Shown: positions 17,066-25,669 of the stretch, piece by piece
Position numbering within the stretch: position 1 is the stretch's first letter
How the letters are laid out: every line of letters begins with the position of its first letter
Assembly: GCF_002072105.2 (NCBI RefSeq)
Contig: NZ_MTBC01000008.1
Coordinates: 62,001-126,000, forward strand
DNA from: Croceivirga radicis
GTDB lineage: Bacteria > Bacteroidota > Bacteroidia > Flavobacteriales > Flavobacteriaceae
DNA length: 64,000 bases
Direction of reading: 5' to 3'
Made by a program: the position numbers and the translations under genes
Notes under the pieces: model-generated
What the model was told of the DNA's origin: nothing
Database searches by the model: none
Seen by the model: the letters and a program-made list of their open reading frames with translations, nothing else

Positions 17066-18862
17066 TTATACTTTGTTACGTTTTCTATCTACCTCTTTAA
17101 GAAATACCTTTCTTAACCTTAAGTGGTTTGGCGTAACCTCTACATATTCATCTTTCTGTATGTATTCCAAGGCTTCTTCTAGAGAAAATTTAATTGCTGG
17201 TACAATCTTAGCCTTATCATCTGCTCCTGAAGAACGTACGTTAGAAAGCTTTTTGGTTTTGGTAACGTTTACCGTCATATCATCTTGACGTGAATTTTCA
17301 CCTATTACCTGGCCCTCATAAATATCCTCTCCTGGATCTACAAAGAATTTACCTCTATCTTGTAATTTATCAATAGAATAAGGAATTGCAGTACCGGTTT
17401 CCATTGAAACAAGAGAACCGTTGATTCTACCTGCAATGTCTCCTTTAAGTGGTTGGTATTCCACAAAACGGTGTGCCATTATAGCTTCACCCGCTGTTGC
17501 CGTTAATAATTGGTTTCTAAGCCCTATAATACCTCTAGACGGAATCATAAATTCGCACAACATACGCGAACCTTTAGCTTCCATACTCACCATTTCACCT
17601 TTACGAATAGACACCATTTCTACGGCTTTACCAGATACTTCTTCTGGTAAATCTATTGTCAATTGCTCTATTGGTTCACATTTTACACCATCTACCTCCT
17701 TTATAATTACCTGCGGCTGACCAATTTGCAACTCGTACCCTTCTCTACGCATGGTTTCTATTAGCACAGATAAGTGTAACACCCCACGCCCAAATACCAA
17801 AAATTTATCTGCGCTATCTGTTTCTTGCACCCTTAGTGCCAAGTTCTTCTCTAATTCTTTTTCTAGACGTTCTTTAATGTGTCTAGAAGTTACGAACTTA
17901 CCGTCTTTACCAAAGAATGGACTGTCATTAATAGTAAATAACATACTCATGGTAGGCTCGTCTATAGCAATAGTCTTAAGCGCTTCTGGGTTTTCTATAT
18001 CCGCCACGGTATCGCCAATTTCAAAACCTTCCATACCTACAATGGCACAGATATCTCCTGTTTGAATTTGCTCTACCTTTACGCGTCCTAAACCTTCAAA
18101 AACGTAAAGTTCTTTTATTTTAGACTTTACAACTTTACCATCTCGCTTAACCAATGATACTTGTTGTCCTTCCTTTAAAGTACCACGTTGTAATCTACCA
18201 ATTGCAATTCTCCCTGTAAAAGAAGAGAAATCTAAAGAGGTGATTAACATCTGTGTAGTACCCTGTTCTGGTTTAAATTCTGGAACGTGGTCTAGTACCA
18301 TGTCTAATAATGGCTCAATATTTTCGGTTGGTTTTTTCCAATCCTCTCCCATCCAGTTGTTCTTAGCAGAACCATATACGGTAGGGAAGTCTAATTGCCA
18401 TTCTTCTGCACCCAACTCAAACATTAGATCAAACACCTTTTCGTGTACACCTTCTGGGTCACAGTTTTCTTTATCTACCTTGTTTACAACAACACAAGGC
18501 TTTAACCCTAATTCAATGGCCTTTTGCAACACAAAACGTGTTTGTGGCATAGGACCTTCAAAAGCATCTACCAACAAAAGAACACCATCTGCCATGTTTA
18601 ATACACGCTCTACCTCACCACCAAAATCGGCGTGACCAGGAGTATCAATGATATTAATTTTGGTATCCTTATAGATAACGGAAACGTTCTTAGAAACAAT
18701 TGTAATTCCTCTTTCTCGTTCCAAATCGTTGTTGTCCAAGATCAAATCTCCTTTGTTTTCGTTCTCACGAAACAACTGACAGTGAAACATAATTTTGTCT
18801 ACCAGGGTAGTTTTACCGTGGTCTACGTGCGCTATGATAGCGATGTTCTTGATTTTCTGCAT
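17066..18862 (-). CDS. typA: Ribosome-associated GTPase TypA/BipA
   Basis: 598 residues from the ATG at 18862 (MQKIKNIAIIAHVDHGKTTL), the conserved family start. A longer in-frame start at 18883 would lie inside the -7 promoter element and is rejected. TypA is a translational GTPase that binds the 70S or 30S ribosome and supports growth under stress and cold. G-motifs: AHVDHGKTTLVDK (G1), RGITI (G2), DTPGHADFGGEVER (G3), NKVDKENCDPE (G4), YGSAKN (G5). Domain II, an EF-G-like domain (RREGYELQIGQPQVI), and the TypA-specific C-terminus (GRGVLHLSVLIETMRREG, FMIPSRGIIGLRNQLLT) follow. Length and domain order are normal. It is a single gene with its own terminator. Confidence 0.95.
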   Translation of the reverse strand: MQKIKNIAIIAHVDHGKTTLVDKIMFHCQLFRENENKGDLILDNNDLERERGITIVSKNVSVIYKDTKINIIDTPGHADFGGEVERVLNMADGVLLLVDAFEGPMPQTRFVLQKAIELGLKPCVVVNKVDKENCDPEGVHEKVFDLMFELGAEEWQLDFPTVYGSAKNNWMGEDWKKPTENIEPLLDMVLDHVPEFKPEQGTTQMLITSLDFSSFTGRIAIGRLQRGTLKEGQQVSLVKRDGKVVKSKIKELYVFEGLGRVKVEQIQTGDICAIVGMEGFEIGDTVADIENPEALKTIAIDEPTMSMLFTINDSPFFGKDGKFVTSRHIKERLEKELEKNLALRVQETDSADKFLVFGRGVLHLSVLIETMRREGYELQIGQPQVIIKEVDGVKCEPIEQLTIDLPEEVSGKAVEMVSIRKGEMVSMEAKGSRMLCEFMIPSRGIIGLRNQLLTATAGEAIMAHRFVEYQPLKGDIAGRINGSLVSMETGTAIPYSIDKLQDRGKFFVDPGEDIYEGQVIGENSRQDDMTVNVTKTKKLSNVRSSGADDKAKIVPAIKFSLEEALEYIQKDEYVEVTPNHLRLRKVFLKEVDRKRNKV

Positions 18863-18880
18863 CTTCTGATAATAAGGGCG

Positions 18881-18888
18881 CAAAATTA
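18881..18888 (-). promoter_or_regulatory. typA -7 promoter element
   Basis: Minus strand TAATTTTG matches TAnnTTTG and ends 19 bases before the typA ATG at 18862. No clear -33 box is seen. It supports the shorter start of typA. Confidence 0.55.
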
Positions 18889-19020
18889 CATTGTTTTTTT
18901 TGCATTCTTATTTTACCTAACAAAAAAATAATCTGATTTTAGAAATAAACAACTTTACGGGGCGATCTATTGATAGAAAATCAAGACATAGCACTGATAA
19001 ATCAATATAATTACAACCCT

Positions 19021-19593
19021 TTATAACTTCTTTTGTATTTGACAGGGATTGCCAAATGCCAACACATTGTCTGGAATATCTTTATTTACGACACTACCCG
19101 CACCAATGGTTACATTATTACCAATGGTAACCCCAGGAAAAATGACCGAATTGCCACCAATCCAAACATTGTCACCAATCTTTACCGGCTTGCTTGAAGT
19201 TAAATAACTAGAACCATTTTCCGTGGTAATTATTCGTTCCGATGCTTTTAGCGGGTGGCTCGCGGTGTATATCTGTACATAAGGAGCTATTAATCCATTC
19301 TTACCTATAATTATACTATTGTTATCCAAGAAGATACAATTGGTATTTACAAACGTATTTTCACCAATATGAATGTTCTCTCCATAATCGCAAAAAAAAG
19401 GTGTTTCTATCCAAACGCCTTTATCCACACCTCCTAATAATTCTTCTAAAATACGCGCTCTTTCTTGCAATAAAGTGGAATCTAACGTATTGTACTGCTG
19501 TAATAACCTTCTGGCTTTATGATACATATTCAACAATTCTACGTCTCTGGAATCGTAAAATTCGCCTGCAAGCATTTTTTGTTTTTCTGTCAT
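19021..19593 (-). CDS. Sugar O-acetyltransferase (maltose/galactoside acetyltransferase type)
   Basis: 190 residues. The N-terminal cap MTEKQKMLAGEFYDSRDVEL belongs to the Mac domain of Maa/LacA enzymes. A left-handed beta-helix of hexapeptide repeats follows (FCDYGENIHIGENTFVNTNC in part, IIIGKNGLIAPYVQIYTASH with the catalytic His, VKIGDNVWIGGNSVIFPGVT, IGNNVTIGAGSVVNKDIPDN). It transfers acetyl from acetyl-CoA to a sugar hydroxyl in the cytoplasm. The exact acceptor is not visible, so I leave the symbol blank rather than write maa. Nearby genes are of mixed function and it has about 77 bases of spacing to the next gene on the same strand. Confidence 0.85.
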   Translation of the reverse strand: MTEKQKMLAGEFYDSRDVELLNMYHKARRLLQQYNTLDSTLLQERARILEELLGGVDKGVWIETPFFCDYGENIHIGENTFVNTNCIFLDNNSIIIGKNGLIAPYVQIYTASHPLKASERIITTENGSSYLTSSKPVKIGDNVWIGGNSVIFPGVTIGNNVTIGAGSVVNKDIPDNVLAFGNPCQIQKKL

Positions 19594-19670
19594 AAAAAAG
19601 TTAGTGTGATATGTTTATCGTTCGTCTTCTTTTAAAACGGCCCCATTCTTTTCATTAAACTATTAAGTTT

Positions 19671-20261
19671 TTAATAACTAATTCCAAAATCTGCCTGTTG
19701 CTTTCTGCGTTTGGTGGCCACCCAACCAAAAGTGAAGTTTAGCAGTGGCCCATGACCATTTAAAACACCATCGCCACGGTAATAACCATACCCCCCTTCT
19801 ATATTGTAAGTAAATCCTTTTTTATTGGTACGTTGTATGCCGTAAACCCCACCATAAAATGCCACTGCAAAGTCTTTATCCGGTGCCATATTTTGAGACA
19901 ATTGTAGTTTTCCCCAGAAGATAGAACGGGCTGGAGCCAAATAGTTGGCCGAATTACCTGTTACATTTTTATTGGCATCCAAACGTTTTTGAATATTATG
20001 GTAGTATCTAATACGGGTATGCCATGCGTAACCAAAAGTGTATCCTTCTTGATATGTTGCCAGGCCAGGTGAAAAACTGATAGATGCGGTTACATTACGT
20101 AGTAAACCAATTTCATATCTAAATCCAGGTCCTAAAAGGTTAAAGGTTACTTGGTGTTTTTCTAAATGTAATAACCCAGTACCTTTTTCACTTAGGCGAT
20201 ACTGTGCTTGTATGGTTGGCAATGCCGAAAGGCAGAGTACTAGCCAAAAAATACGTTTCAT
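19671..20261 (-). CDS. Small envelope protein, tandem paralogue B
   Basis: 196 residues with a signal peptide ending in IQAQ. The mature chain is a series of short beta strands with glycine and aromatic residues (FNLLGPGFRYEIGLLRN, YYHNIQKRLDANKNVTGNS, YGGVYGIQRTNKKGFTYN, LNFTFGWVATKRRK), suggesting a small outer-membrane barrel. It is a diverged duplicate of the gene next to it at 20345. Both share NLLxPGxxYE, a KNxxGNSxNYxAP segment and a YGxQRTxKKG segment at matching positions. I do not recognise a named family and no function is proposed. Confidence 0.7.
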   Translation of the reverse strand: MKRIFWLVLCLSALPTIQAQYRLSEKGTGLLHLEKHQVTFNLLGPGFRYEIGLLRNVTASISFSPGLATYQEGYTFGYAWHTRIRYYHNIQKRLDANKNVTGNSANYLAPARSIFWGKLQLSQNMAPDKDFAVAFYGGVYGIQRTNKKGFTYNIEGGYGYYRGDGVLNGHGPLLNFTFGWVATKRRKQQADFGISY

Positions 20262-20344
20262 GATGGTTGTTTAGGGCATAAGATAATTTTCTTATACCCT
20301 ATTTCAGTCGGCTTTAGCTAATTTTTAGGATTTTACGGGCAACT

Positions 20345-20887
20345 TTATCTTCTTGATTTACCAAGTACAAAACCCAGTTTTAGGGCCGTAGCTATGGCAA
20401 AACCACCATCGTATTCTGAAAAGAGATATGCAGGCCCCACTTCAAACCGAAACTGCAAACCTTTCTTACCCGTACGCTGTAATCCGTAAACTGCACCTGC
20501 CAACGCAAAATAATCCTCGTAAAAATCCAAGTCGCCAATAAATGCCTTTCCGCCTTGTACCGCCAACAATGGCGCTATATAATTCCCAGAATTACCGGCA
20601 ATATTCTTGCCTTTAGACAACCGTCTATCAAAATTTAAGTAGTTGCGGTACTGCAAACGACCAATAGGGTAAATACCAAAACCACTTTCTGAAAATGAAG
20701 ATTCCACATACTGAAAGCCAATCGTTCCTTCTAGAGCCATTGTAGATCTGTCTCCTACCGCTGCCTCATAAATTACTCCGGGCAACAGCAGATTAAGTGT
20801 TATTTGCGATTCTTCTACCTGTCTGTTCTGTGCCATAACAGGCATAATTAGCCCTAGGGCCATTAGTGTGGTGTAAATGATTTTCAT
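20345..20887 (-). CDS. Small envelope protein, tandem paralogue A
   Basis: 180 residues from the ATG at 20887 (MKIIYTTLMALGLIMPVMAQ, a clean signal peptide). An in-frame ATG at 20905 adds six residues but no better signal. The mature chain has the same layout as the neighbour at 19671 (TLNLLLPGVIYEAAVG, NYLNFDRRLSKGKNIAGNSG, GAVYGLQRTGKKGLQFRFEV). It ends ALKLGFVLGKSRR and is strand-rich, so it is likely a small outer-membrane barrel. The pair probably arose by tandem duplication. The gap to the paralogue is 83 bases and to kdsA, which is divergent, about 70 bases. Function unknown. Confidence 0.7.
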   Translation of the reverse strand: MKIIYTTLMALGLIMPVMAQNRQVEESQITLNLLLPGVIYEAAVGDRSTMALEGTIGFQYVESSFSESGFGIYPIGRLQYRNYLNFDRRLSKGKNIAGNSGNYIAPLLAVQGGKAFIGDLDFYEDYFALAGAVYGLQRTGKKGLQFRFEVGPAYLFSEYDGGFAIATALKLGFVLGKSRR

Positions 20888-20934
20888 GATGGATTGTTTA
20901 AACATTTAAGCTATCAAATAATGAGCCAAAAAAG

Positions 20935-20942
20935 TATCTTTG
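20935..20942 (+). promoter_or_regulatory. kdsA -7 promoter element
   Basis: TATCTTTG matches TAnnTTTG exactly and lies 15 bases before the ATG at 20958. An upstream TTG start at 20940 would fall inside this element, so the ATG is preferred. No clear -33 box is present. Confidence 0.6.
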
Positions 20943-20957
20943 TCAAAATACTACATT

Positions 20958-21776
20958 ATGAATCTTTCTTTAATACCGCAACTAAAACATGCCCAAAGCG
21001 ATAACTTTTTTTTACTATCTGGCCCTTGTGCCATCGAGGGCGAAGACATGGCCATGCGTATTGCGGAGCATATTGTTACGGTAACGGACAAGCTTAAGAT
21101 ACCTTACGTATTTAAAGGAAGTTTTAAAAAAGCCAACCGTAGCAGAGTAGATTCTTTTACAGGGATTGGCGATGAAAAAGCACTTAAAATCCTTAGAAAA
21201 GTATCCGAAACATTTGAAGTACCTACTATAACGGATATACATGAAATCTCGGATGCGGCCATGGCTGCAGCATATGTAGATGTACTACAGATTCCCGCTT
21301 TTTTGGTAAGACAAACAGATTTGGTTGTTGCTGCCGCCGAAACCGGCAAAGTTGTAAACTTAAAAAAGGGGCAGTTTATGAGCCCAGAAAGCATGCAACA
21401 CGCCGTAAATAAAGTTAGGGAAAGTAACAATGACCAAGTTTGGATTACAGATCGTGGTACCATGTTCGGTTATCAAGATATGATCGTAGATTTTAGGGGC
21501 GTACCCACTATGAAGCAATATGCTCCGGTGGTCTTAGATGTAACCCACTCTTTACAGCAACCCAACCAAGCTTCTGGCGTTACTGGTGGTAGGCCGGCAT
21601 TAATTGGCACCATGGCAAGAGCAGGTATTGCTGCAGGCGTGGATGGCATCTTTATGGAAACACACTTTGACCCAAAAAATGCAAAAAGTGATGGCGCAAA
21701 TATGCTAGATTTAAGTCTTTTAGAGAAAGTCCTTACCGATTTAACCGCTATCAGAACCACCGTTAACTCACTGTAA
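20958..21776 (+). CDS. kdsA: 3-deoxy-8-phosphooctulonate synthase (KDO-8-P synthase)
   Basis: 272 residues, normal length. The enzyme condenses phosphoenolpyruvate with arabinose 5-phosphate to make KDO-8-phosphate, the first committed step of the KDO part of lipopolysaccharide, in the cytoplasm. Diagnostic segments: LLSGPCAIEGEDMAMRIAEH, FKGSFKKANRSRVDSFTG (substrate-binding KxxxxKANR), ITDIHE, LQIPAFLVRQTDLVVAAAET, DRGTMFGYQDMIVDFRG, FDVTHS-type VLDVTHSLQQPN, TGGRPALIGTMARAG and METHFDPKNAKSDGANM. The CAIE-type cysteine is present; whether it is a metal-dependent enzyme is not decided here. It is divergent from the paralogous envelope-protein pair. Confidence 0.94.
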   Translation: MNLSLIPQLKHAQSDNFFLLSGPCAIEGEDMAMRIAEHIVTVTDKLKIPYVFKGSFKKANRSRVDSFTGIGDEKALKILRKVSETFEVPTITDIHEISDAAMAAAYVDVLQIPAFLVRQTDLVVAAAETGKVVNLKKGQFMSPESMQHAVNKVRESNNDQVWITDRGTMFGYQDMIVDFRGVPTMKQYAPVVLDVTHSLQQPNQASGVTGGRPALIGTMARAGIAAGVDGIFMETHFDPKNAKSDGANMLDLSLLEKVLTDLTAIRTTVNSL

Positions 21777-21825
21777 ATCAACACTTAAAAACCAATAGAA
21801 AACTACAACTAAAATTCTTATTTTT

Positions 21826-21904
21826 ATTTATTCTAAATAAATTTTGAATAAATAGCCTTCTCATGTACATTTGTATTGTTTTTATTTAGACTAATAACAA
21901 ATAA
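21826..21904 (+). promoter_or_regulatory. Promoter and candidate iron-responsive operators of the siderophore operon
   Basis: TTTG (21843-21846), 19 bases, then TACATTTG (21866-21873) is a textbook Bacteroidota -33/-7 promoter. A 17-bp palindrome ATTTATT-CTA-AATAAAT (21826-21842) abuts the -33 box. A second inverted pair, TTATTT-N11-AAATAA (21882-21904), lies at the expected transcription start and contains TTTAGACTA. The placement suits a repressor such as Fur, but binding is inference. Confidence 0.6.
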
Positions 21905-21916
21905 CAATCCAATAAC

Positions 21917-24247
21917 ATGAAACATTATATACTTTTCTGCCTTTGCCTTTTAGGGTTTGGGTTAAGCGCGCAAGAAACTAAAGTGAGTGGAAACCTAATA
22001 GATACCGATGGTTCGCCTATTGCTTGGGTTTCCGTAGTAGAAGAAAACTCCACCAACGGAACCAACTCTCATGAAGATGGTTCTTTTACCCTAACAGTTT
22101 CACAAAATACCCCTACTACACTAATCTTCTCAGCGGTTGGTTTCCAAACCGTCATAAAAAAAATCAACCCAAAAGTTGCCAACCTACAATTGGGCAGTAT
22201 ACTACTGGCACAAAATCAGGAACAATTGGCAGAGGTGGTTGTAGAAGGGCATCATAACAAATATGTACAACGCACCCCTTCCTCCTCTTTAAGGCTACAA
22301 ACAGAAGTGGCTAAACTGCCGCAAAACATCCAAATAATTGGCGGAGAATTGCTTAAAGACCAACAAGTAACCAATATCATGGAAGGGCTTAGCCGTAATG
22401 TGAGTGGTGTTACGCTGCTAGAACACTGGGGTAATTTTGCCCGGGTAAACATGCGTGGTTTTCGTTTACCTGCTTTTAGAAACGGATTTAACGTACAAGA
22501 TACTTGGGGTCCTTTATCTGAGGACATGGCTTTTGTAGACCAGGTAGAATTTGTTAAAGGTCCGGCTGGATTTATGATGGCCGCTGGAGAACCAGGTGGA
22601 TTTTATAATGTGGTTACTAAAAAACCAACAGAACAATCTATTGCCAGTGTTAATATTATGGCTGGAAGTTATGATTTTTACAGAGGTAGTTTTGATTTTG
22701 GTGGTAAACTTACTACCAACGGCAAGCTTTTGTATCGCCTAAATGCCATGTACCAAAGTAGTGACACCCATAGGGGTAACGAAACTACAACCCGTTACGG
22801 TGTTGCACCTGCCCTAACGTACAACATTAGTGATAAAACCGCCGTAACGGCAGAATTAAATGTACAGCAGGCAGAAAGCCTACTAGGTACTGCCTATGTA
22901 TTTGCACCAGTAGCAGATGGTTACGGAAGTTTAGACCGTGATTTTAAATTTGTAGATACTAATTATCCCGCAACAGATATCCAAGAAGTTACCTTGTTCA
23001 CCAACATAAAACATGAGTTTAATGAAAATTGGGCCTTGGAAGGTAAGTTTGGATACTTGCGTTATGATCAAGAAGGTACCTCTACCTGGTTATTGTCTTT
23101 AGACGATGCCACCGGAGATGCCATACGTTATAATAGCATTTGGGACGCGCTATCTATTGGTAAATTTGCACAAGCCTACTTAAATGGAACGGTTTATACG
23201 GGTGGAGTTACCCATAAGATATTGGTCGGATTTGATTTTACCGAACGTGAATATTGGGCAGATTTTAATCAATTTGGCGTAGTAGACGTAGCGCAACCTT
23301 TCAACATATACAATCCAGAGTATGGCAATAGCGTTTTACCCGATTTTAACCGTTCTGTAGCTGTAAAATTTAGACCCAATGTGTACAACTACGGTTTTAC
23401 CAATCGCTCGTTTTATTTTCAGGATGAAATTGGTTTTATACAAGATAAAATTCGTTTAACCTTAGCCGGTAGGTACACTAATTTAGCCACTATTGGGATT
23501 ACTGAAAATGAAGACATCTTTACACCTAGAGCTGGTTTGAGTATAGACATTTTACCCAGTTTAACCCTTTACGGATTGTATGACCAAGCTTTTACACCCA
23601 ATGCAGGTGTAAGTGCTACTGGCGAACAATTTGACCCCGTTAAAGGAAATGATATTGAAGGGGGTCTTAAAAAACGTTTTTTTGACGGAAAACTAACCAC
23701 GTCTTTAGGCGCTTACGTTATTACCAAAGAAAACGTACTTACTGCAGACCCGGATAACCCTAATTTTTCTATTCAATTAGGTGAGATACAATCTAAAGGT
23801 ATAGAATTTGACCTACAGGGAGAGGTTACTCCAGAACTTAATGTAGTTCTTAACTATGCCAACACCAATGTTGAAATAACCGAAGACAGCAATCCAGAAA
23901 ATATTGGTAATCGTGTGGCAGGCCACGCCAAACACATGACCAATGGTTGGTTAAATTATAACTTTGCTAATGATTCTAAATTTAAAGGCTTCGGTGCTTC
24001 TTTAGGATACCAATACCAAATAGACCGCTCTACCTGGCAATGGGGTGCAGATAACGAATCTGTATTGCCAGATTACTTTAGGTTAGACGGTGCACTTTCT
24101 TGGCAGAACAACCACTTTAGAGTGCAATTAAACATTAATAATTTATTAGATGAATACCTCTACTCTGGCTCTGCCTACAGTTCTTATCTGTACTGGCAGT
24201 CAGAACCAGGTATAAACGGTAGACTTTCCGTTACCTACAATTTTTAA
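21917..24247 (+). CDS. TonB-dependent siderophore receptor
   Basis: 776 residues. Signal peptide (MKHYILFCLCLLGFGLSAQ). Residues about 20-100 form a carboxypeptidase-regulatory-like domain (VSGNLIDTDGSPIAWVSVVE, IFSAVGFQTVIKKI) common in Bacteroidota receptors. A plug follows (about 110-235: VAKLPQNIQIIGGELL, RNVSGVTLLEHWGNF, VNMRGFRLPAFRNGF, VEFVKGPAGFM, GGFYNVVTKKP), typical of TIGR01783-type siderophore receptors. The 22-strand barrel ends NGRLSVTYNF with the terminal Phe. It imports a ferric chelate across the outer membrane using TonB energy. The identity of the ligand is not visible. It heads an operon with genes for periplasmic and inner-membrane iron handling, and its promoter carries palindromes. 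Confidence 0.92.
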   Translation: MKHYILFCLCLLGFGLSAQETKVSGNLIDTDGSPIAWVSVVEENSTNGTNSHEDGSFTLTVSQNTPTTLIFSAVGFQTVIKKINPKVANLQLGSILLAQNQEQLAEVVVEGHHNKYVQRTPSSSLRLQTEVAKLPQNIQIIGGELLKDQQVTNIMEGLSRNVSGVTLLEHWGNFARVNMRGFRLPAFRNGFNVQDTWGPLSEDMAFVDQVEFVKGPAGFMMAAGEPGGFYNVVTKKPTEQSIASVNIMAGSYDFYRGSFDFGGKLTTNGKLLYRLNAMYQSSDTHRGNETTTRYGVAPALTYNISDKTAVTAELNVQQAESLLGTAYVFAPVADGYGSLDRDFKFVDTNYPATDIQEVTLFTNIKHEFNENWALEGKFGYLRYDQEGTSTWLLSLDDATGDAIRYNSIWDALSIGKFAQAYLNGTVYTGGVTHKILVGFDFTEREYWADFNQFGVVDVAQPFNIYNPEYGNSVLPDFNRSVAVKFRPNVYNYGFTNRSFYFQDEIGFIQDKIRLTLAGRYTNLATIGITENEDIFTPRAGLSIDILPSLTLYGLYDQAFTPNAGVSATGEQFDPVKGNDIEGGLKKRFFDGKLTTSLGAYVITKENVLTADPDNPNFSIQLGEIQSKGIEFDLQGEVTPELNVVLNYANTNVEITEDSNPENIGNRVAGHAKHMTNGWLNYNFANDSKFKGFGASLGYQYQIDRSTWQWGADNESVLPDYFRLDGALSWQNNHFRVQLNINNLLDEYLYSGSAYSSYLYWQSEPGINGRLSVTYNF

Positions 24248-24282
24248 CCTTCTTGTTTAGTTTGAGTCAGTTTTTTTTTACT

Positions 24283-24310
24283 GGTCCCCGGGAAACTGGG
24301 GACCTCTTTT
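24283..24310 (+). terminator. Intra-operon hairpin, possible attenuator
   Basis: Stem GGTCCCC (24283-24289) / GGGGACC (24298-24304) with an 8-base loop and TCTTTT after it. The T-run is short, so partial termination or mRNA stabilisation is more likely than full stop. It separates the highly expressed receptor gene from the downstream genes of the same operon. Confidence 0.55.
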
Positions 24311-24323
24311 AAACACTTTACTT

Positions 24324-25040
24324 ATGAAAAAATACATAACAACATTAGTTTTAGCCTTGAGCTGCTTTACCTCTTTTGCCCATTATTTGTGGGTAGATAC
24401 AGCACCAAAAGGGAACATAGGAAAAACCCATGAGGTAAAAGTGCACTTTGGTGAATATACCTACGGTGTTATTGAAAAAGTAGCTGGAGAAGCCTTTCCT
24501 GCGGTTGCTAATTTTTCACTTTGGTTAATACATCCAGACGGTACTAAAACTGTTTTAGAAACCCAAGCCAAAGACAATCATTATTTGGCCCAATTTAGCC
24601 CAACCACCAATGGTGTATATACCATCGCCCTAAATAATAATGAAATTGATGTTATAGACTACACCCAGTACGATTTCGGGATATTTAAAACACATTATCA
24701 CAGTACCGCAAAGGTTCAGATTGGTTCCGCCAACAGTGATACCAAGACGATAAATCCAGAAGGCATTACCATTAAGCAACTAGCTAACACCAACGATATA
24801 GTTACCTTACAAGTGCTGTATAAAAATGCCCCTTTAACAAACCATGAGGTTAAAATATATGTGGCAGACCTATGGTCTAAAACCTTAGAAACAAACGCAA
24901 AAGGAAATGTAGAATTTACAATGCCGTGGAACACCAAGTTTATTATCGAGACCACCAAAAACGAGGAGGTTCCCGGCATTTATAAAAATGAGAAGTACGA
25001 GTTTATTTGGCATTGCGCCACCTATTGCATTAATAACTAG
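24324..25040 (+). CDS. DUF4198-type periplasmic protein of an iron operon
   Basis: 238 residues with signal peptide MKKYITTLVLALSCFTSFA followed by HYLWVDTAP, the typical start of DUF4198 (NikM-like) proteins where an N-terminal His follows cleavage. The mature part is a two-domain beta-sandwich (VKVHFGEYTYGVIEK, LWLIHPDGTKTVLE, VTLQVLYKNAPLTNHEVKIY, EVPGIYKNEKYEFIWHCATY). Such proteins sit next to TonB receptors for metal chelates and are thought to act in the periplasm; the exact role is not known. The C-terminus has a His and two Cys (WHCATYCINN). It lies 76 bases after the receptor and two bases before the next gene. Confidence 0.8.
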   Translation: MKKYITTLVLALSCFTSFAHYLWVDTAPKGNIGKTHEVKVHFGEYTYGVIEKVAGEAFPAVANFSLWLIHPDGTKTVLETQAKDNHYLAQFSPTTNGVYTIALNNNEIDVIDYTQYDFGIFKTHYHSTAKVQIGSANSDTKTINPEGITIKQLANTNDIVTLQVLYKNAPLTNHEVKIYVADLWSKTLETNAKGNVEFTMPWNTKFIIETTKNEEVPGIYKNEKYEFIWHCATYCINN

Positions 25041-25042
25041 CT

Positions 25043-25375
25043 ATGATTACACTATGTATTTTATTGCTTCTAGTTGGCTTTTCTTTGTGCTATAGTACCT
25101 CCAAGAAAATGCAACCGGCTCCAATTCTAGGTTTTGAGCCTATGTTAGGTCCTAACCCTGTTATAAAAACAGGATTAGGACTTACCTTTCTTGGACTGGC
25201 ATTGGGCTGCACCTTAATTAATTTTGGACTCACCACTGGTATTTTTGTCTATTTGGTTTTTCTAATGACGGTTGCTAGTCTTGTAATTTTATTGGCCCCA
25301 TTAAAACTGCTTAGTCCATTAGTTGTTGTACCAATATTATTTGTCCTTGCCGTCTTAGAAAATTATGTGTTCTGA
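25043..25375 (+). CDS. Small inner-membrane protein, DUF3325-like
   Basis: 110 residues, almost wholly hydrophobic, with three to four membrane segments (LCILLLLVGFSLCY, TGLGLTFLGLALGCTLINFG, GIFVYLVFLMTVASLVILL, PLVVVPILFVLAVL). The size, the layout and the position between a siderophore receptor and a PepSY protein match DUF3325 proteins of iron-uptake operons in Proteobacteria. The resemblance is by pattern, not by search. It begins two bases after the DUF4198 gene, and its stop overlaps the next start by one base, showing tight coupling. Confidence 0.6.
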   Translation: MITLCILLLLVGFSLCYSTSKKMQPAPILGFEPMLGPNPVIKTGLGLTFLGLALGCTLINFGLTTGIFVYLVFLMTVASLVILLAPLKLLSPLVVVPILFVLAVLENYVF

Positions 25376-25662
25376 TGCCAGCCAATCCTAAATACTTAAA
25401 TCCAAATATAGGGTCGCGAATCGCAAAAATTAGCGCAGCTATTTTGGGCGGACTCCTAGTAACCGTTTCGCTGCATATGGCATTAGCTGCTTGGTTAGAC
25501 CGCGCTCTAGTAATTATCACTAGCACCTATTCTGCTTTTATACTTTGGGTGCTATTAATGATGATTGCTTTTATGGCTAAAAACGGCTTAAAAATCTGGG
25601 GCATATATCTTTTAGTTAGTGTATTGTGCTCTGCCTTAATGTATTTTGCTCCAAACCCTTAG
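25375..25662 (+). CDS. Small inner-membrane protein, DUF3649-like
   Basis: 95 residues. A short polar start (MPANPKYLNPNIGSRIAK) is followed by three hydrophobic segments (ISAAILGGLLVTVSLHMALAA, FILWVLLMMIAFMA, GIYLLVSVLCSALMYF). The pattern R-x-AKISAAILGGY-like and the operon context match DUF3649 proteins found beside PepSY iron reductases. Its ATG overlaps the previous stop codon (TGATG), and it ends seven bases before the PepSY start. Function unknown beyond a presumed part in iron uptake. Confidence 0.6.
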   Translation: MPANPKYLNPNIGSRIAKISAAILGGLLVTVSLHMALAAWLDRALVIITSTYSAFILWVLLMMIAFMAKNGLKIWGIYLLVSVLCSALMYFAPNP

Positions 25663-25669
25663 ACCCATT

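Noticed and set aside
17421-18635. Several plus-strand open frames of 99-131 codons
   Set aside because: They are antisense shadows of typA, produced by its codon usage, and lack signals of their own.
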